Notes under the pieces: generated by a model
The model's input: only the letters and a program-made list of their open reading frames with translations
What the model was told of the DNA's origin: nothing
Database searches by the model: none
Part shown: positions 62,989 to 64,000 of the stretch, piece after piece
Position numbering within the stretch: position 1 is the stretch's first letter
Layout: every line of letters begins with the position of its first letter
From: Cyanobium sp. WAJ14-Wanaka
GTDB lineage: Bacteria > Cyanobacteriota > Cyanobacteriia > PCC-6307 > Cyanobiaceae
Length of the DNA stretch: 64,000 bases
Direction: 5' to 3'
Assembly (NCBI RefSeq): GCF_024345375.1
Contig: NZ_JAGQAZ010000001.1
Coordinates: 434,001-498,000, forward strand
Made by a program: the position numbers and the translations under genes

Positions 62989-64000
62989 AGCCAACTGCCT
63001 CTACCTCGACGCCTGCGCCACCACTCCCGTTGGCAAGGAAGTTCTTGAGGCCATGGCCATCGCCCAGGCTGGGGCCTGGGCTAATCCCTCCAGCCTGCAT
63101 GGCTTTGGCCTGGTGGCAGCGGATTCCCTGGAGCGCAGTCGCGGGGCCATTTGCTCGGCCCTAGGCGCCGCAGACCATTCCCTGATTTTCACCAGTGGCG
63201 GCACCGAATCACTGCACCTGGCCCTGCTGGGGGCCACGCAAAATATGGCGCCGGGCAGGCTGCTGATCTCCGCGGTTGAGCACCCCGCCCTGGTTTCTGC
63301 CGCCGCTCAGTTGGCGGCGATGGGATGGCTGGTCGAGGAGATACCCGTGGATCGGGAGGGCCTGGTGGATCTGAATGCCCTGCACCCCTTGCTGGCGCCG
63401 CCCACACGCCTGGTCTCAATTATTTGGGGCCAAAGCGAAGTGGGAACTATTCAGCCCATTGAGGCCATTGGCGAGCTGTGCCGAGCTGGGGGGGTGCTTT
63501 TTCACACTGATGCAGTCCAGTTGGTTGGGCATCAAGGGGTCAACTTCCATGGGTTGCCGATTGATTTGCTCAGCCTGACGGCCCACAAAATTGGTGGTCC
63601 AAGGGGTATCGGCGCCCTAATGGTTCGCCAGGGTGTGGAAATCAAGCCCCTTTTGGGAGGGGGTGCCCAGGAATTTGGATTGCGTTCTGGCACTGAATCG
63701 GTGGTGCTTGCCGCGGGCTTTGCCGCTGCCATGGCAGAGCTGATCAAGGCAAGGCAGCTGGCCAATTCCCCAAAAAATTGGGAACTTCGCGATTCCCTGA
63801 TGGAGGCCCTGGAGGCCCTGCCGGGCGTGCAGCGGACCGGGCCAGCGCCTGGCCGGCAGCGGCTGCCCCATCACATCAGCCTGGTACTGAAGGATCGCAG
63901 CGGCCAGCCCATCTCCGGTAGGGAGATGGTGCGGGCCCTTTGGCGTCAGGGCCTGGCGGTGAGTAGCGGCTCCGCCTGCAGCAGTGGTAAGTCCAGTCCC
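62966..64000 (+). CDS. Cysteine desulfurase, NifS/IscS family (3' partial)
   Basis: A PLP enzyme that moves sulfur from cysteine for Fe-S clusters or thio-cofactors; it runs off the right edge (345 codons seen). From ATG 62966: LYLDACATTPVGKEVLEAM, FTSGGTESLHLALLG, SAVEHPALVSAA, HTDAVQLVGH, TAHKIGGPRGIGALMVR in outline (Lys208 binds PLP) and SSGSACSSGK with the catalytic Cys338. The short loop and SSGSACSSG fit group II-like or NifS-type members. Overlap with dapF by 23 bases suggests co-expression. Confidence 0.93.
   Translation, partial: MSVPLTSEANCLYLDACATTPVGKEVLEAMAIAQAGAWANPSSLHGFGLVAADSLERSRGAICSALGAADHSLIFTSGGTESLHLALLGATQNMAPGRLLISAVEHPALVSAAAQLAAMGWLVEEIPVDREGLVDLNALHPLLAPPTRLVSIIWGQSEVGTIQPIEAIGELCRAGGVLFHTDAVQLVGHQGVNFHGLPIDLLSLTAHKIGGPRGIGALMVRQGVEIKPLLGGGAQEFGLRSGTESVVLAAGFAAAMAELIKARQLANSPKNWELRDSLMEALEALPGVQRTGPAPGRQRLPHHISLVLKDRSGQPISGREMVRALWRQGLAVSSGSACSSGKSSP

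Overview
This is a GC-rich chromosomal segment of a unicellular cyanobacterium, most likely a Synechococcus/Cyanobium-type picocyanobacterium. The evidence is photosynthesis-specific genes (psaK, the PSII biogenesis factor thf1/psb29, two high-light-inducible proteins, a pheophorbide-oxygenase-like Rieske protein), cyanobacterial families of unknown function (DUF1257/Ycf35, DUF1830, DUF2103, DUF2499, DUF3110, DUF3593), cyanobacterial neighbourhoods (purK followed by a 6S RNA gene, thf1-clpP-ftsH, dnaK-dnaJ with a long DnaK tail, an Hfq-like gene beside dapF), and very dense packing with many overlapping gene ends. There is no CRISPR array, rRNA operon, insertion sequence or prophage. It reads as ordinary core chromosome with two genes cut by the window edges (a MidA-type methyltransferase on the left, a cysteine desulfurase on the right).

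Layout: 0-9.7 kb holds a methyltransferase, an NmrA-like reductase, a Rieske oxygenase, a DUF429 protein, aroB, a frameshifted DUF1611 gene coupled to an ornithine/alanine-racemase-like enzyme, a lone sugar permease and purK followed by 6S RNA. 9.8-15.4 kb holds a P450, a peroxiredoxin-like protein, a photolyase, DoxX, and an hli cluster with two very small membrane ORFs and a DUF2256 protein. 15.3-25.3 kb holds a nitroreductase, DUF2103, clpS, a small membrane protein plus anchored hypothetical, thf1, clpP, ftsH, DUF1830, a MacB-like permease and pyk. 25.3-33.9 kb holds a MazG-like protein, yggT, scpB, ilvA, dxs, a geranylgeranyl-reductase-like flavoprotein, psaK, DUF3593/DUF2499 and csaB. 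34-43.6 kb holds a Tat-exported phosphoesterase, PrxQ, rpmB, htpG, a ferredoxin, hisZ, an inositol monophosphatase, a 2Fe-2S ferredoxin, tRNA-Ser(GGA) and pstB-pstA-pstC. 43.7-49.6 kb holds dnaK-dnaJ-DUF3110-murQ, mtnP and a cyclophilin. 49.6-64 kb holds ribBA, argC, purN, ycf35, an M61 peptidase, an amidase, a lysozyme-like exported protein, pgi, leuS, hfq, dapF and a cysteine desulfurase.

Functional themes: protein quality control (ClpS, ClpP, FtsH, HtpG, DnaK/DnaJ, cyclophilin), photoprotection (Hli, photolyase, Thf1, PrxQ), phosphate uptake with a candidate Pho box, isoprenoid and amino-acid biosynthesis (dxs, ilvA, aroB, argC, hisZ, dapF), and cell-wall metabolism (murQ, amidase, lysozyme-like protein, dapF, csaB). 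The observations most worth a second look are the broken DUF1611 gene in a likely D-amino-acid module, the cysteine-bearing C-terminal tail on DapF overlapping a cysteine desulfurase gene, the 15-bp repeats in the DnaK tail, the micro-ORFs in the hli cluster, and a perfect terminator-like hairpin inside a coding region. All family calls are from reading the translated sequence; no database search was run.
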